Shown here: positions 10,889 to 19,259 of the stretch, piece by piece
How positions within the stretch are numbered: the first letter of the stretch is position 1
How the letters are laid out: each line of letters begins with the position of its first letter
From: Candidatus Polarisedimenticolaceae bacterium
GTDB taxonomy: Bacteria; Acidobacteriota; Polarisedimenticolia; Polarisedimenticolales; DASRJG01
Reading direction: 5' to 3'
DNA: 64,000 bases
Assembly (NCBI GenBank): GCA_036275915.1
Contig: DASUCV010000002.1
Coordinates: forward strand, 124,001-188,000
Made by a program: the position numbers and the translations under genes
The notes under the pieces: generated by a model
What the model saw: only the letters and a program-made list of their open reading frames with translations
Told to the model about the DNA's origin: nothing
The model's database searches: none

Positions 10889-12856
10889 ATGTATCAGTCG
10901 ATCTACGTCCCCGTCGACAACTCCGACTACAGCAACCGCGCCGTCGACGCCGCGCTCGACCTCGGCCGCGCCTTCAAAGCGAAGCTGACGGGCTGCCACG
11001 TCTACGCCGCCAGCATGCACGACTACCGCTTCCGCCAGATGGAGTACACGCTCCCCGAGGAATACCTCGACGAGACCGAGCTCGAGCGGCAGCGCAAGAT
11101 CCACGACTCGCTCATCACGATGGGCCTCAAGCTCATCTCCGAGAGCTACCTCGACGGCATGGCGAAGCGCTGCAAGGCGGACGAGCTCGATTTCACGCCG
11201 CGCATGATGGACGGCAAGCACCACGCGGAGATCGTGAAGGACATCCAGGACAGCCCGCACGACCTCATCGTGCTCGGCGCCCTCGGCATCGGCCGCGTCC
11301 GCGACAGCCAGATCGGCTCCGTCACCGAGCGCGTCACGCGCACCGTGAACCGCGACATCTGGGTCGTGAAGCACCTCCCGAGCGGCGACGAGAAGCAGGG
11401 CGACACGATCCTCGTCGGCATCGACGGTTCCCCGCAGAGCTTCGGCGCCCTCATGACCGCGATCGACCTCGCGCGGAAGTTCGACAAGAAGATCGAGCTC
11501 ATCGGCGTCTACGACCCCTACCTCCACTACTCCGTCTTCAACGGGATCGTCGGCGTCCTCACCGAGCAGGCCGCGAAGGTCTTCCGCTTCGAGGAGCAGA
11601 ACCAGCTCCACGAGGAGATCATCGACACCGGCCTCGCCCAGATCTACCAGTCGCACCTCGACGTCGCCGAGCGCATGGCCAAGGAAGACGGCGTCACGGT
11701 GACGAAGACCCTCCTCGACGGCAAGGCGTTCCAGAAGATCCTCGACCACATCAGGAAGACGAACCCGTGGCTCCTCGCCATCGGCCGCATCGGCGTGCAC
11801 TCCCCTGCCGACGAGCCCGGTCTCGGGTCGAACGCCGAGAATCTGCTCCGCGCCTGCCCGTGCGACGTGCTTCTCACGACGCGCCTCGAGGTCCCGCAGC
11901 TCGACGTGCGCGCCGAGGAGAGCATCCGCTGGACGCCCGAGGCCGAAGATCGGATGAAGCGCGTCCCCGCGCAGGTGAAGGGCATCGCCCGCACCGGCAT
12001 CCTCCGCCTCGCGATCGAGAAGGGCCACAGCGTGATCACGAACGCCGTGATCGACGACGCCATGGAGCGCTTCATGCCCAAGTCCGCCGCCGACCGTACC
12101 GCGGCGCTGGCGGAGGCCGTCGCGCTCGAGCGCGCCAAGAATCAACCCATCTCGATGTGCGCCGGCTGCGGCGTCACCGCGACCGACGCGAATCCCGTGA
12201 AGTGCGGCGTCTGCGGCGGCACCACCTTCGAGACGATCTCGCGCGAGATGATCGAGCGCATCGCCGCCGTCGAAGGCGCGCTCCAGGAAGAGACCACCTA
12301 CGACGGCCGCAAGCTCAAGTGGACCGAGGAAGCGAAGAAGGCGCTCTGGACGATGAAGGACGCCTACCAGCGCCGCCGCACCAAGGCTCGCGTCGAGAAG
12401 TCGGCGCGCATGAAGAAGATGGACGTCGTCACGCTCGACTTCGCGAAGAAAATCGTCGAGGACGAAACGGGGACTGTCCCCGTTTTTGAGGGGACTGTCC
12501 CCTCTGTGGGGACTCTCCCCTCTGATTCCGAGAAGAAGCTGATCGCTCGGGATTCGAAGAACGTTCCCCTCGTCTCCTCGTTCGAATGGACCGACGAGGC
12601 CGCCCAACGCGCCCTCCGCATCCCCTCCGGCTTCATGCGCAATCGCACGCAGGACCGCATCGAAGCGATCGCCGCCGAGCGAAACATGACCACGATCGAC
12701 CTCGCCGTCGTCGAGGAAGGGATCGAGTTCGGCAAGAAGGCGATGGCCGAAATGCTAGCGGCTCAGGGCGCGCAGACGCCTCACACGGGACTCCATGAAG
12801 TGGGAACGGTGGCGGCGATGGCGGTGGAGCGGAAAGAAATCGAGACGAAGCACTAG
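10889..12856 (+). CDS. Double universal stress protein with repeated PCP_red domains
   Basis: 655 aa, with AGGAG upstream of the ATG and 10 bp after the cytochrome gene. Two UspA-like domains occupy about 1-165 and 170-335 (YVPVDNSDYSNRAVDAAL; LVGIDGSPQSFGALMTAI). Then come a PCP_red-like segment (347-397, WTPEAEDRMKRVPAQVKG), a Cys4 zinc-ribbon-like segment (424-443), a second weaker WTEEAKKAL unit (478-524), and a third clear PCP_red unit (566-622, WTDEAAQRALRIPSGFMR). Residues about 525-545 are encoded by palindromic repeats. PCP_red is known from the BchB/ChlB C-terminus. The role is unknown; a cytoplasmic assembly or sensing factor for the upstream complex is an inference. Confidence 0.82.
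   Translation: MYQSIYVPVDNSDYSNRAVDAALDLGRAFKAKLTGCHVYAASMHDYRFRQMEYTLPEEYLDETELERQRKIHDSLITMGLKLISESYLDGMAKRCKADELDFTPRMMDGKHHAEIVKDIQDSPHDLIVLGALGIGRVRDSQIGSVTERVTRTVNRDIWVVKHLPSGDEKQGDTILVGIDGSPQSFGALMTAIDLARKFDKKIELIGVYDPYLHYSVFNGIVGVLTEQAAKVFRFEEQNQLHEEIIDTGLAQIYQSHLDVAERMAKEDGVTVTKTLLDGKAFQKILDHIRKTNPWLLAIGRIGVHSPADEPGLGSNAENLLRACPCDVLLTTRLEVPQLDVRAEESIRWTPEAEDRMKRVPAQVKGIARTGILRLAIEKGHSVITNAVIDDAMERFMPKSAADRTAALAEAVALERAKNQPISMCAGCGVTATDANPVKCGVCGGTTFETISREMIERIAAVEGALQEETTYDGRKLKWTEEAKKALWTMKDAYQRRRTKARVEKSARMKKMDVVTLDFAKKIVEDETGTVPVFEGTVPSVGTLPSDSEKKLIARDSKNVPLVSSFEWTDEAAQRALRIPSGFMRNRTQDRIEAIAAERNMTTIDLAVVEEGIEFGKKAMAEMLAAQGAQTPHTGLHEVGTVAAMAVERKEIETKH
12469..12520 (+). repeat. Three GGGGACTGTCCCC-type palindromes inside the stress-protein gene
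   Basis: GGGGACTGTCCCC at 12469-12481 and 12490-12502 and the variant GGGGACTCTCCCC at 12508-12520. All are read in frame, giving GTVP...GTVP...GTLP between the second and third PCP_red units. The insert keeps the frame open. Confidence 0.85.
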
Positions 12857-12860
12857 AGTT

Positions 12861-13499
12861 CTACGTGAAGCAGATCGCTACTCCGTGCTTGAGGCTGAGT
12901 CGCGCGGCCTCGAAGAGCGATAGCCAAACACATTTCTCGATCCAGAAGGCTCCCTCCGCGTCGATTGCCTGCGTCAAATGCTCCGCCTCGAGATCTGACA
13001 GTTCTCCCTCACTCAGTGTGATCCCGAGGTACGGGGCCAGGGCGACCAGTTCACGCTTCAGCTGAACGCTCGACCCCACCATCGCGCCCGGCACTTTCCC
13101 GCTCCCATCTACCAGAACTTCCTCGAAGTCGACAGGGAAGTAGAAACCTTCGGCATCGGAGTGCGACAGGAGATGACTCTTGAGGCGCATGGTTTCACGC
13201 TGCACGACCGGATCGCTGACTGGGTCCTCGTCGCTTCCTAGTTCGCGGAGCTGCCAGTTCGGGTCGGTCGTCACATGCGCGTAGACGCGACGGAGATAAT
13301 GGATGAAGGAATAGGGGTAGCTATCGATCGGGCAGCGACTGGATTCAGGCAGCGCGGTCTCCGGCTCTCTATGCGTAGGGATGCCATTGGCGGCAAGGAG
13401 CTCATTCGCGCTCTGCAGTGCCTTGCGGAACCACTCGGCACCCTCGACGTCGTCCTCAAAGAGTTCCGGGAGTACGCCTACGACGACGGCCAGTCCCAT
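12861..13499 (-). CDS. Hypothetical protein
   Basis: 212 aa, ATG at 13499 with GGAGG four bases upstream. No family recognised. It is acidic, without signal peptide or membrane helix, and rich in Leu/Ala/Glu, as in DVEGAEWFRKALQSANELL. It faces the stress-protein gene tail to tail with 4 bp between. The size and charge are compatible with an immunity or contact-inhibition protein, but nothing here proves that. G+C looks somewhat lower than in the respiratory operons, as for the next few genes. Confidence 0.6.
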   Translation of the reverse strand: MGLAVVVGVLPELFEDDVEGAEWFRKALQSANELLAANGIPTHREPETALPESSRCPIDSYPYSFIHYLRRVYAHVTTDPNWQLRELGSDEDPVSDPVVQRETMRLKSHLLSHSDAEGFYFPVDFEEVLVDGSGKVPGAMVGSSVQLKRELVALAPYLGITLSEGELSDLEAEHLTQAIDAEGAFWIEKCVWLSLFEAARLSLKHGVAICFT

Positions 13500-13655
13500 T
13501 CAACCTCCGGCTCGATCCGCGGCGCGGGAACCCGGTCCCTTCCAAGTCGCGGCGGCAGTCTCCGACGTCATCTCCGGAAGTGTGCCTGCACCTGATTCTT
13601 CCGCGTTGCGAATGAGCGGATTCTAGTGGGGTTTCGACTATTGGAGACGAAAGGT

Positions 13656-14165
13656 CTACTTGAATTCCGCCGCCTCGGGCAACGCCTCGCAGATCTGCGT
13701 GGCAAGCTCGGGCCGATCGCTCAGCAGCTCGAAGTCGGCGAACTCGAAACCCGGTGCGACCGCGCACCCGACGAGCGTGTAGGCGCCGAGCGAGCGCGCC
13801 GCTTGCCACGAGCCCGCCGCCACGCCATGGACCGGTTGCTGCCCCTCGGCGAGGGGGCCGAGGTGTGCGCGCTCGATCCGATGCTCGTTCGCCGGGATGA
13901 GAAGCAGCTCTAGTGGCGCTCCTTCGTAGTGGTGCCAGATCTCGTCGGATCGGACGCGATGCCATCGGCTGATCGCTCCCGTCGGCAGGAGGAAGTAGAT
14001 GGAGGTCAGCGCGGCTCGGCCTCCGCGCGCGTCGACTGGCTCGACACGGCCGTGGCTACGCCAGATCTCACGATAGAAGCCGCCCTCGGGGTGCGGCGCG
14101 AGTTCGAGGGTTCGGATTAGCTGATCGACGCGGCTCAGGAAGTGCCCCTTGCAGTCGACGGGCAT
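13656..14165 (-). CDS. Cupin domain protein, DUF985 family
   Basis: 169 aa. The start region RVDQLIRTLELAPHPEGGFYREIW and the later TSIYFLLPTGAISRWHRVRSDEIWHHYEGAPLELLL are the hallmark of the DUF985/cupin_5 family. HxxxSDEIWHHYEG is the cupin metal or ligand region. I use the ATG at 14165; an earlier in-frame codon at 14255 would overlap the next gene. Function in this family is uncertain (sugar or small-ligand binding). Confidence 0.8.
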   Translation of the reverse strand: MPVDCKGHFLSRVDQLIRTLELAPHPEGGFYREIWRSHGRVEPVDARGGRAALTSIYFLLPTGAISRWHRVRSDEIWHHYEGAPLELLLIPANEHRIERAHLGPLAEGQQPVHGVAAGSWQAARSLGAYTLVGCAVAPGFEFADFELLSDRPELATQICEALPEAAEFK

Positions 14166-14221
14166 GATAGCCGTTGCGAACGAGTCCAGCGGATGCTCGT
14201 TCGGTACGCGGGGTGGCAGCG

Positions 14222-14683
14222 CTAGGCGGACTTGACCACGAAATCGACTCTGCAATCCAGGATCTGGAGCAGCGACAGAAGCTGATCGATCGACTTCTTG
14301 TAATTCGTCTGGTCAAGCAGTCGATAGAACTGTGACGCGGACGTTCCCAGACGCCGGATGATCTCTCGTCGGGACAGTCGAGAGAGAGTTACCCGCTTCT
14401 GGGCTTCGATCGTCAGCTTGTAGAGCAGCGCATCGCGAAGGTACCCCGGGTCCCGGTTGTATTCGAGCACCTGATCCCCGTGAACCGTTCCCTCGGCACC
14501 GGACGCGAGGAAGTACGTGAATCCCTCCCGGCCGAGCTCATCGTCGACGAAAACCCGCCGGACGGGATCATTCGCCGTAGGAGCAGGACGCGCCTTCGCG
14601 AACGGAATCGTCCAGTCCTTCTTGGACGTGTGGATCTCGAACGCCCTGCGCCGGTTGTTTGCGACTACCGATCGGATCTTCAC
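14222..14683 (-). CDS. HTH protein, probable antitoxin-like partner
   Basis: 153 aa, GTG start overlapping the stop of the DUF4160-like gene (GTGA). The N-terminal half (KIRSVVANNRRRAFEIHTSKKDWTIPF ... FVDDELGREGFTYFLASGAEG) resembles the small DUF2442-like partners of DUF4160 proteins. The C-terminal half (LSRREIIRRLGTSASQFYRLLDQTNYKKSIDQLLSLLQIL) is an Xre-type helix-turn-helix. The overlapping pair and the palindrome upstream suggest an autoregulated toxin-antitoxin-like module. I infer this from organisation, not from a known toxin motif. Confidence 0.72.
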   Translation of the reverse strand: MKIRSVVANNRRRAFEIHTSKKDWTIPFAKARPAPTANDPVRRVFVDDELGREGFTYFLASGAEGTVHGDQVLEYNRDPGYLRDALLYKLTIEAQKRVTLSRLSRREIIRRLGTSASQFYRLLDQTNYKKSIDQLLSLLQILDCRVDFVVKSA

Positions 14684-14874
14684 AGCCGTCCCTCCGCGCG
14701 GAGTCGACGGATCAGATCGACGACTCTGGTCGTTGCTTGTCCTGACATTGCCCGATCCTTCTCCAAGTCCCACTTAACGACGAGGCGGCCTTCCCGGTAG
14801 ACGTGTACGTGCCGCGGGAGGTGATCGCTGATCCAAGAAACGAAGACATATCCACCTCGGCGGATCTTCCCCAT
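14680..14874 (-). CDS. DUF4160-like small protein, probable toxin-antitoxin component
   Basis: 64 aa. The short sequence DHLPRHVHVYREGRLVVKWDLE carries the PxHxHVxREG...W signature of DUF4160. I chose the ATG at 14874 because GGAGG lies ten bases upstream; a longer frame to 14907 would place the ribosome-binding site inside the gene. It is translationally coupled to the HTH gene. Confidence 0.75.
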   Translation of the reverse strand: MGKIRRGGYVFVSWISDHLPRHVHVYREGRLVVKWDLEKDRAMSGQATTRVVDLIRRLRAEGRL

Positions 14875-14880
14875 AGAAAC

Positions 14881-14898
14881 GTTACCTCCAATGGTAAC
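14881..14898. promoter_or_regulatory. Inverted repeat overlapping the ribosome-binding site of the DUF4160/HTH pair
   Basis: GTTACC (14881-14886) and GGTAAC (14893-14898) are perfect 6-bp arms with a 6-bp spacer. The GGAGG of the downstream gene on the minus strand lies inside the site, and the gene starts at 14874. The position fits an operator for the HTH protein or an mRNA hairpin that hides the ribosome-binding site. Confidence 0.6.
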
Positions 14899-15057
14899 AC
14901 TTGGCAAGAGGACGTCACGCGCCGGGCGAATATCTGATGGGAACGGGGCGCGAGCGACCAGATGGCGATTCGGTGGGGTTACCGGCCGGCAACGCTCAAC
15001 GAGGTGGAGCTCCGGAGGCGGTGCGACCTCTAGAACGGGCTGTGCTGCGCCCGACGT

Positions 15058-15618
15058 TCAGGGCTCGAAGATCTCCACAACGCGAACGCGGAACCCCGGG
15101 ACCACGTCCGCGCCTTCAAGAAGATCGCGCTCGTCGAGAACGTTCGGCGCGAAGATCGAAGGGTAGGTCGTGACCGTCCGGGACTCGGGATCGACGATCC
15201 AGACGAGCTGGGTACCGGCAGCCAGGTATTCCGCCACCTTCGTGCGGACCTCGGCAGGAACGTCGCTCGGTGAAAGCACCTCGACGGCGAGATCCGGGGG
15301 CCCCTCGAAGGCGCGCAGGTTGTCGCGCTGCTCGTCGGCACGCCGCTGCGATACGAACGCGATGTCCGGTCCGCGTAGCGTGTCGGGGTTCCGAGCGAGG
15401 ATGAACCCAGGATCGCCGGTGACGACCACGCCGAGCCGATGTGCTTTGACGTGCTCGTGAATTATCGCCGCAAGGTTCGCCACCAGGCGGCCGTGCCGGA
15501 ACCCAGGAAGCGGCTCGGACAAGAGCAGACCGGCCTGGAGCTCGTACCGGTAGCCGTGGTCGGGCATCGCGTAGAGCGCGTCGACGGTCAGTCTCTCCTG
15601 GCGATCGGGCGCTCGCAT
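15058..15618 (-). CDS. Uma2 family (DUF820) putative restriction-endonuclease-fold protein
   Basis: 186 aa from the ATG at 15618; a TTG at 15654 would add 12 residues. YRYELQAGLLLSEPLPGFRHGRLVANL, GPDIAFVSQRR and PPDLAVEVLSPSD are the standard Uma2 blocks. The acidic residues of the last two form the PD-(D/E)xK-like site. Uma2 proteins are abundant in cyanobacteria and other phyla and their role is unsettled. It is a lone gene among unrelated accessory genes. Confidence 0.85.
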   Translation of the reverse strand: MRAPDRQERLTVDALYAMPDHGYRYELQAGLLLSEPLPGFRHGRLVANLAAIIHEHVKAHRLGVVVTGDPGFILARNPDTLRGPDIAFVSQRRADEQRDNLRAFEGPPDLAVEVLSPSDVPAEVRTKVAEYLAAGTQLVWIVDPESRTVTTYPSIFAPNVLDERDLLEGADVVPGFRVRVVEIFEP

Positions 15619-15701
15619 GCCCGAAGAGTACGGCGTCTTGCGCGGGGCGGGCAACAGTTCGGGTTTCAGATAGACAACCCTTCCGTGGCGGCCGGAAGGA
15701 C

Positions 15702-16352
15702 CTAAGACTTCTTCTCCTGCCCCCCTTCGACGAGCGCCCCGGCACGCCTGAGGAGCTTGGCAAAGAGCGCCGGCCGGTAATTGATGATGAATCCGAGAAG
15801 CGATACAAGTCCTGCGAGCCTGACGTACTGCTGTTGACTCGGCGCGATCGGATCGTCACCCAGGAATAGGAGGCCAGCGATCACGAAGAGGTAGACGAGA
15901 AACCCGCGGAGCAACGCCGAGGAGTTCGGGGACGACCCGTCGCCGCCTTCCGTGTCTTCCGAATCGGAGCACAGACGCACTTTGGTGCCGAGCGTCCCCA
16001 GGAGCCCGGCAAGGAGGCAAAGGACGGCGACGTTGGTCAGGGTGTAGGTGAAGACCACAACCGATCCCGTCCGGACGATGCCCGCGATTCCGCCGTCGAG
16101 CGACGCCAAAGTGGCCCGATACGGCCTGGAGTCGACAATCGTTCCGAGTAGGAAGGTGGCGACCCACCCGCCGAGACCGAGCCAGAGCGAAACGACGTCG
16201 AGGGGGCGGAAGCGTGCCGTCGAGGCGACGGGAAGGCTTTCTGAGATTTCCATGTCGGTGAACTCCTGAAATGGCGCTTCGAGATCGCGGATGACGACTC
16301 GAGCGAGTTGCTGCCAGGAGTTGTACGCTGTGGTCTTGGTGCTGTCAAGCAC
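15702..16352 (-). CDS. Hypothetical membrane protein
   Basis: 216 aa from a GTG at 16352 (ATG alternative at 16253). Four hydrophobic segments alternate with short loops: LWLGLGGWVATFLLGTIV, VVFTYTLTNVAVLCLLAGLLGTL, FLVYLFVIAGLLFLG and YVRLAGLVSLLGFII. An acidic loop SDSEDTEGGDGSS lies between helices 2 and 3. No family recognised. Confidence 0.6.
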   Translation of the reverse strand: MLDSTKTTAYNSWQQLARVVIRDLEAPFQEFTDMEISESLPVASTARFRPLDVVSLWLGLGGWVATFLLGTIVDSRPYRATLASLDGGIAGIVRTGSVVVFTYTLTNVAVLCLLAGLLGTLGTKVRLCSDSEDTEGGDGSSPNSSALLRGFLVYLFVIAGLLFLGDDPIAPSQQQYVRLAGLVSLLGFIINYRPALFAKLLRRAGALVEGGQEKKS

Positions 16353-16363
16353 CAAACAGGAGG

Positions 16364-16930
16364 CTAGGCCCCGCCTTCGCTGATCTTCTCGAACAGCGCC
16401 GCGTCACCGAGCTGATACGTGCCCCCGGTCGTTCGCCCGGTGCGGAGGTCGACCTCGAAGCGCTCCCAGGTGTCGCCGGTGACGTTCGAAGCCTCGGCCG
16501 TCAGCTTGCCGTCCGAGAGGACGACCTTGCGAAAGCCGCTCCAGGAGATGCGCCTCGTGCGCCAGCGGACGCCCTCGGGACCAAACGCTTGAAACTGGAT
16601 CCCCTGGTCGTCGGAGACCAGCAGAGGAGGATCCGCCACCGCATGAAGCTGCAAGACGATGCCAGGCACGACGCTCGCGGTCCGCGCGTCGGGATCGACG
16701 ACATACATCTGTCCCGACGTGACCACGACGACCTTGGTGCCGTCGGGGTGAAGCACGATCTTCGTCGCCCCGCCGGGGCCCGGCTGGAAATTTCCGACCC
16801 ATGAGTTGCCAGACTTCGGCGTGAACTGAACGACGTAGCCGGCCTGCAGCCACGCCTTCTGCGTCGCGGAGAACGGTTTGGCCCTCGGGCCCTTGCCGGG
16901 GAGACCCGGCAGGATCTCGAACGTCGTCAT
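16364..16930 (-). CDS. Hypothetical beta-rich protein
   Basis: 188 aa, ATG at 16930. The sequence alternates short beta-strand-like blocks and turns (KIVLHPDGTKVVVVTSGQMYVVDPDARTASVV; FEVDLRTGRTTGGTYQL), similar to part of a beta-propeller. No signal peptide is evident. Not assigned to a family. Confidence 0.6.
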   Translation of the reverse strand: MTTFEILPGLPGKGPRAKPFSATQKAWLQAGYVVQFTPKSGNSWVGNFQPGPGGATKIVLHPDGTKVVVVTSGQMYVVDPDARTASVVPGIVLQLHAVADPPLLVSDDQGIQFQAFGPEGVRWRTRRISWSGFRKVVLSDGKLTAEASNVTGDTWERFEVDLRTGRTTGGTYQLGDAALFEKISEGGA

Positions 16931-16977
16931 GGTATCAAGCGTAGCGCGAGACAAGCGGAGCGCCCAGAGACGTCGTA

Positions 16978-17469
16978 TCAGGCGTGGTGTCGCAACGCGG
17001 CCCGCGCCCCGTTGCGACTGATCGCGTCGTGCTCGGCCGCGTGTTTCAGATCGATCGCGTAGGTCTCGAAGACCGGCCGCAAGCTCGCGAGCATGGGCTG
17101 GACGAGAGCGAAGACGACGCCGGAGAAGCGCTCTTCCATCGTGAACTTCGTCCAGCCGTCGCCGCGAGGCTCGAGGGTGAAGGTGCGCACGCGGCGGTAG
17201 AGAGGGACCACGCCGGCGCTCCACACCATGCGCCTCGAGGGAACGACGCCGGACACCCTCCGGGTGATGGTGCGCCGGCTGCCGGGTGCGTGAATGCGCA
17301 GACGCGCGCCCTCGCGAATGTCCCCTTCGATGAGTGTGATCGTCCTGTTCCAGTGCGGGAACGCCTTCGCGTCGGTCAGGACCCGCCACACCGTGCTCGC
17401 CTCCGCGTGGACGTCGGCTTCGACACGGCACGTCGTCGCGACGACTCCCTTGCTCCTCGTGAACGTCAT
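16978..17469 (-). CDS. SRPBCC (polyketide cyclase/START-like) protein
   Basis: 163 aa from the ATG at 17469. VEADVHAEASTVWRVLTDAKAFPHWNRTI is the typical SRPBCC start, followed by GARLRIHAPGSRRTITRRV, WSAGVVPLYRRVRTFTLEPRGDGWTKFTMEERFSGVV and a long C-terminal helix. These proteins bind hydrophobic small molecules; no ligand can be named. Longer upstream reading would add 15 residues lacking the fold. Confidence 0.82.
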   Translation of the reverse strand: MTFTRSKGVVATTCRVEADVHAEASTVWRVLTDAKAFPHWNRTITLIEGDIREGARLRIHAPGSRRTITRRVSGVVPSRRMVWSAGVVPLYRRVRTFTLEPRGDGWTKFTMEERFSGVVFALVQPMLASLRPVFETYAIDLKHAAEHDAISRNGARAALRHHA

Positions 17470-17600
17470 TTCTCTCACGCATCGATTGTCCCCCTCCGCC
17501 TCATCGGCCGCCACGCTTCGCTGAACGAACGATGAACCGAAGCCGGTGCTTGTCGTCGGTCGGAATCGGCGTATAAGGGTCGGAGCACGGGGGTGGAATC

Positions 17601-19112
17601 ATGGCCATTTGCAGGGCATTCCTCGTCCTTTCCCTGGCGAGCCTCGTCGCGCTGCCCTCGTTCGGCGCGACCGTCACGCGGCTCGTCGGGTTCACGTCGT
17701 CGACCGGGGGGCATCCCGTCACGCCGCTCATGCAGGCCTCCGACGGCAATTTCTATGGGACGACGACCACGGGCGGCGACGACGGCGCGGGGTGCGTGCA
17801 TACCTGCAACGGCACCGTGTTCAAGCTCACGCCGGCGGGGCAGCTCACGGTCCTCTACACATTCGCGTACGACACCGCTTCAGGGCTGTACGTGAACGGC
17901 TCGGATCCGCAGGGCGGTCTCGTCGAGGGCCCCGACGGCTGGCTCTACGGGACGACGCTCGAGGGTGGCGCGGGCTTGAGCTACGGGACCGTCTTCAGGA
18001 TCAGCAAGGCGGGCCAGTTCGTGAAGCTCCACGATTTCTGCGGGGCGGCGGGGCCATGCCCCGACGGCGTCAACCCGTGGGGCGAGCTGGCGCTCGGCCG
18101 CGACGGCTGGCTTTACGGCACGACCTCGGCACCGCTCGCGCACCCGCGCATCTATCGCATCAGCCTCGGTGGCAACTACGAAGCGCTCGCGGACCTCTCA
18201 ACGGTGAGCCTCTCCTATTCCAGGCGTGGGCTGGTGCTCGGCTCCGACGGCAATTTCTACGGCATCTCCGGAAACGCGATCTACCGCTACGCGCCCGGCG
18301 GCGGACTCACGGTGCTGCACGTCTTCTCCGGCTCCGACGGAACGGGCGGCCTCGGCCCGCCGATCCAGGCGACCGACGGCTATCTCTACGGCGTGACGTT
18401 CGAAGGAGGAGCGCACGGCTACGGGACGGTATTCAAGATCCACCTCGACGGGACGGGCTTCCTAAAGGTCTTCGACGTCACGAGCACGGTCCAGGGTGGC
18501 GGCGGAAACGAGCCGATCATGCAGTCGTCGGATGGCAACCTGTGGGCCTCGACGCAATCGACGGCGAATGGAAGCGCGTACGAGATCACGACGGCCGGCA
18601 CGTACCTGCAGAACGCGGTGTTCACAACCGACACCGGCAAAACGCCGTACGACCAGCTCATCGAGGCAAGCGACGGCAAGCTCTACGGCACAACGACGGA
18701 TCTCGGGCCAAGCGGCCTCGGCGCGGTCTACGTCGTGGACGCGAGCCTACCTCCCCCGGCGCCGAGCGAGGCGGCCGCGTCCGTACCGATGATCGTGACG
18801 GCGTTCGACAGGGTGGGCGGCGCGATCACCGTGAGCTACGGCAAGTCCTGCTACGCCCCGGACCATCACATCGTCTACGGCCCGCTCTCCGGCGTGTCGA
18901 CCTACGCGTACTCCGGCCAGGCGTGCGGGCTCGGCGCCACGGGCGTGGCCACGTTCAACCCCGGTGTGGGCGACGCGTTCTTCCTTCTCGTCGGCAACAC
19001 GCTTACGCGCGAGGGCTCGTACGGCACCGGCGTCGGTGGCGCGCAGCGCCCTGAAGCCACGGGTCTCGCCGGATGCGATTACCCGCAGGATCTGTCGGGA
19101 GGGTGTCCGTAG
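17601..19112 (+). CDS. Secreted GloVer-repeat protein with C-terminal FN3-like module
   Basis: 503 aa. A signal peptide (about 1-22) is followed by repeated units of the type SDGNFYGTTTTGG...GTVFKLTPAGQLTVLYTF. These are the GloVer tandem repeats (TIGR03803-type, beta-propeller-like). I count about seven units to residue 375. The last 110 residues (ITVSYGKSCYAPDHHIVYG ... EGSYGTGVGGAQRPEA ... C) form a separate module shared with the HAF protein at 33979-35379 and, more weakly, with the peroxidase at 21673-23247. Function unknown; extracellular or envelope location is likely. Confidence 0.83.
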   Translation: MAICRAFLVLSLASLVALPSFGATVTRLVGFTSSTGGHPVTPLMQASDGNFYGTTTTGGDDGAGCVHTCNGTVFKLTPAGQLTVLYTFAYDTASGLYVNGSDPQGGLVEGPDGWLYGTTLEGGAGLSYGTVFRISKAGQFVKLHDFCGAAGPCPDGVNPWGELALGRDGWLYGTTSAPLAHPRIYRISLGGNYEALADLSTVSLSYSRRGLVLGSDGNFYGISGNAIYRYAPGGGLTVLHVFSGSDGTGGLGPPIQATDGYLYGVTFEGGAHGYGTVFKIHLDGTGFLKVFDVTSTVQGGGGNEPIMQSSDGNLWASTQSTANGSAYEITTAGTYLQNAVFTTDTGKTPYDQLIEASDGKLYGTTTDLGPSGLGAVYVVDASLPPPAPSEAAASVPMIVTAFDRVGGAITVSYGKSCYAPDHHIVYGPLSGVSTYAYSGQACGLGATGVATFNPGVGDAFFLLVGNTLTREGSYGTGVGGAQRPEATGLAGCDYPQDLSGGCP

Positions 19113-19259
19113 GACTCTTGCGGTCGATCCGGCCGCGATGAGCTGACGAAACTTCCGTGAACGCTCCCTGAAGCCGGCATCGCCGTCTGGCTTGAATTCC
19201 GTTGCGACAACCCATTCCCGGGTGTTCAATGAGCGCATCGGTGCGGGAGGGACATCACG

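Noticed and set aside
7809-12520. A CRISPR array, because short palindromes recur
   Set aside because: Copies are 6-9 bp apart or kilobases apart, there are no spacers of regular length and no cas genes.
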